From contig OX359267.1 in the NCBI GenBank assembly GCA_947179155.2, positions 58,016,792 through 58,080,791 on the forward strand: DNA of 64,000 bases, written 5' to 3'. Positions 62,008 through 64,000 of this stretch are shown here, in pieces. How positions within the stretch are numbered: the stretch's first letter is position 1; each line of letters opens with the position of its first letter. The notes below the pieces were generated by a model that made no database searches, had not been told where the DNA came from, and saw only the letters and a program-made list of their open reading frames with translations. The position numbers were made by a program, and so were the translations under genes. The DNA comes from Hedera helix (taxonomy: Eukaryota; Streptophyta; Magnoliopsida; Apiales; Araliaceae).

Positions 62008-63666
62008 TCACTCGTCACTCTCAATATCTGAGTTGAATTCTTCTTCATTTTTTATTCTCATATTGGTCCTATTACCTTTCATAATGCTGGATAGTTCTTG
62101 TATTGAACAAGAAGTGCTTCTCTTCATTTTATCTGCAAGAATGTCCACCTGTTCTGAAAATCCTAACCCTATAATTCTGTTCCTCAACAATTCACAAGTA
62201 CATGAATAGGGCGGTATCCCATCATCAATCATCATTTCAAAGTATTTACATGCTGCCTCTAGTTTACCTTTCTTCTTGCAAAGACCATGGACCATAACAG
62301 CATAAGTTGAAACCGACGGATAAAAACCTTTCTCCTCCATATTCTCCCAAACTTTTGTGACTCTATCCAATCTCCCTACCCTGATCAACATTTTAAGCAC
62401 CATGTTGTATGTGTGCCGATCTGGCTGACACGCATCCATTTCCATTTTTGAAATCAACTTAAGGGCCCTATTAACTTCGCGGTGATCACAATGAAAAGCT
62501 AGGATTGTATTGTAACTCCATGCATCCGGTCTCACTCCCCTTTCAATCATCTCCTCCAGAAGTTGGTAAGCCTCTTCCACCTTGTCATTCTTACAAAGAG
62601 TCTTGACAATACAGTTGTACGTGAACACATTAGGCACAAGATTGTATCTTCTCATCCTATCGAGAACCCTAAAAGCTGAATGAACATCGTTCCCTTCACA
62701 AGAAGCATGAATGAAGATTGAATAAGTGAAGGCATCAGGCTCAAACCCCTTAGCTTTCATCTCCCGGAACAACTTATATGCCTCATCCGCATTCCCTCCC
62801 TTGCACAAAGACTCCAAAACACAATTGTAAGCAAGCACATCGGCGGAACATCCTCTCTCGAGCATTTCATCAAACACTTTACGCGAATGGCTGGGATCAC
62901 CTATATAAGCCCACCCCCTCATCAAAATGCTAAAAGTTTTCACACTAGGGGTAAATTCGTGCTTGACTCTATCAAAAAACTGTTGGGCATGTTTCACATG
63001 CTTCCTTTTACACAAGGAATACAAAAGCTGATCCAGATCATTAATACCCGGTTCAATGCCAAAATCAACCATTTTGTTAAAGGCCGTAATGGCATCAGCA
63101 GGCAAATTAGCTCTACTGTAAGCCCTAAAAATAACCCAGAAAATCTCGGAGCTAATTTCACAACATCGAGTCTCTCTCATATCTATAAGAAAGTCCCATA
63201 TCAAAGGGAATTGCTTACTACTCCCTAATATGTCGATAAGAATATGGTAGTTCTCGTGGGAATGTTCAAAACCGGGCAATTGCTTAGCCCAATGAAAGAA
63301 TCTATGGGCAGAGAATCCAAGATTTTTGCAGCGTTTTAAGACCTGTTCAACCAAATTGGTGGATATATTGGATGAGAAAGGATTGAGGGCGGATTCAATG
63401 TCGTGTTTAGAGTTTCGAAAGTCACTGAGAATCCGAGAGAGCTCGTTAACTAGGTCGGGTGAAGAAAGAGGGGGATCTGTGTTTGATAATGAAGATGAGA
63501 GTGACTGAACTGAGAAGGGTCTAGAATGGTGGCGGGTTGGGTAGGAGAAAGAATAAAGTAGACGAGAGATAAAATAGTGTCTGGGTGTTGGGGGATGAAA
63601 GAGAAGGAGAGCGTAGTGGAGATGCTGTACAGCACCTGTTCGAGAAGAAAGTGACCTAATCGCCAT
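62008..63666 (-). CDS. pentatricopeptide repeat protein, P class, mitochondrial type
   Basis: A single intronless frame of 552 residues, typical of PPR genes. Residues 1-60 are rich in Arg, Ser and His with few acids, like a mitochondrial presequence. From about 137 to 490 there are about ten 35-residue PPR motifs, clearest at 242-450, e.g. VKTFSILMRGWAYIGDPSHS, VLAYNCVLESLCKGGNADEA, AFTYSIFIHASCEGNDVHSA, VFTYNCIVKTLCKNDKVEEA and AWSYNTILAFHCDHREVNRA. There is no E, DYW or SMR domain. It would bind organellar RNA sequence-specifically; target unknown. The sequence and its O-fucosyltransferase neighbour both recall the Arabidopsis locus At1g52640 and its neighbour. The acidic tail ends EEEFNSDIESDE. 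Confidence 0.93.
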   Translation of the reverse strand: MAIRSLSSRTGAVQHLHYALLLFHPPTPRHYFISRLLYSFSYPTRHHSRPFSVQSLSSSLSNTDPPLSSPDLVNELSRILSDFRNSKHDIESALNPFSSNISTNLVEQVLKRCKNLGFSAHRFFHWAKQLPGFEHSHENYHILIDILGSSKQFPLIWDFLIDMRETRCCEISSEIFWVIFRAYSRANLPADAITAFNKMVDFGIEPGINDLDQLLYSLCKRKHVKHAQQFFDRVKHEFTPSVKTFSILMRGWAYIGDPSHSRKVFDEMLERGCSADVLAYNCVLESLCKGGNADEAYKLFREMKAKGFEPDAFTYSIFIHASCEGNDVHSAFRVLDRMRRYNLVPNVFTYNCIVKTLCKNDKVEEAYQLLEEMIERGVRPDAWSYNTILAFHCDHREVNRALKLISKMEMDACQPDRHTYNMVLKMLIRVGRLDRVTKVWENMEEKGFYPSVSTYAVMVHGLCKKKGKLEAACKYFEMMIDDGIPPYSCTCELLRNRIIGLGFSEQVDILADKMKRSTSCSIQELSSIMKGNRTNMRIKNEEEFNSDIESDE

Positions 63667-64000
63667 TACAGCTATCTATCAATGTTAGGATACTGACTGA
63701 GTGAGTGGAGGCAAAGCTGTTTAGTCATTCATATTGCCTTAGAATTTGAATTTTATGTTTCAGAGCTCCGGTCGGAGGATGCTTAGTCTAAAGAATTGAC
63801 TATATATACATAATTAGAATATGAAAAATTATAGTAATAATCATAATAAATTATATATAACTATGCTATTATTTTTAAGATTTGTAATTTTAAAATTTAA
63901 AATTGCTTAATTATTATTCTTTTCATATCACAAAAAAAGTCTTATTTCTAAAAAAATAATTATTTCACTAAAAAAAACACTTTTATTTATAATAATATAA
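63667..64000. other. PPR promoter region and AT-rich flank
   Basis: TATATATA at 63801-63808, about 135 bp upstream of the PPR start, could serve as TATA box on the minus strand. The remainder is AT-rich and uninformative. Confidence 0.4.

Noticed and set aside
1..64000. CRISPR arrays, bacterial operons or an integrated virus
   Set aside because: No regularly spaced repeats with unique spacers, no prokaryotic gene structure and no viral hallmark genes. The only reverse transcriptase belongs to a LINE.

Overview
The window is a gene-sparse, AT-rich stretch of a plant nuclear chromosome, almost certainly a eudicot. The evidence is multi-exon genes with GT-AG introns, plant-specific families (pseudo-HPt AHP6, LURP-one-related, SHINE/WIN AP2-ERF, PPR, plant O-fucosyltransferase) and a dense population of plant-type transposable-element remnants. 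There is no operon structure, no ribosome binding sites and no bacterial or viral gene. || Eight protein-coding genes can be modelled from homology and splice sites: (1) an AHP6-type pseudo-phosphotransfer protein, + strand, five exons, 3645-5746; (2) a LURP-one-related (LOR) protein, + strand, 15568-16627; (3) a GH17 endo-1,3-beta-glucosidase, - strand, three exons, 22040-23805; (4) a mitochondrial 26.5 kDa-type small heat shock protein, - strand, 27087-27899; (5) a short DUF4050 protein, - strand, four coding exons, 28736-32262, with one GC-AG intron; (6) a WIN1/SHN1-type AP2/ERF cuticle regulator, + strand, 42144-43020; (7) a plant GDP-fucose O-fucosyltransferase-like protein, + strand, six exons, 56603-60626; (8) a mitochondrial-type PPR protein, - strand, single exon, 62008-63666, tail-to-tail with gene 7. 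The genes do not form one pathway. They cover cytokinin signalling inhibition, defence or membrane-associated LOR, callose/cell-wall turnover, organelle chaperoning, cuticle regulation, Golgi glycosylation and organelle RNA processing. || The space between genes is mostly repeats: a 2.3 kb solo-LTR-like unit with a perfect 5-bp target duplication (12404-14719); a 5'-truncated, stop-riddled LINE (35685-38970); a 2.8 kb defective LTR element with about 305-bp LTRs and an antisense ORF remnant (46906-49722); an AT-rich terminal-inverted-repeat element split by a 1.4 kb solo LTR (53007-54946); a PIF/Harbinger-like MITE with TTA target duplication; at least five related foldback MITEs; Stowaway-like elements; and a SINE-like pol III unit (61214-61355). 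|| The most unusual sequence features are a 60-bp near-perfect palindrome in the solo LTR, a run of 25 G just upstream of an exon of the DUF4050 gene, the GC-AG intron in that gene, and the antisense ORF remnant in the defective LTR element. I found no CRISPR array and no clearly novel multi-gene system.
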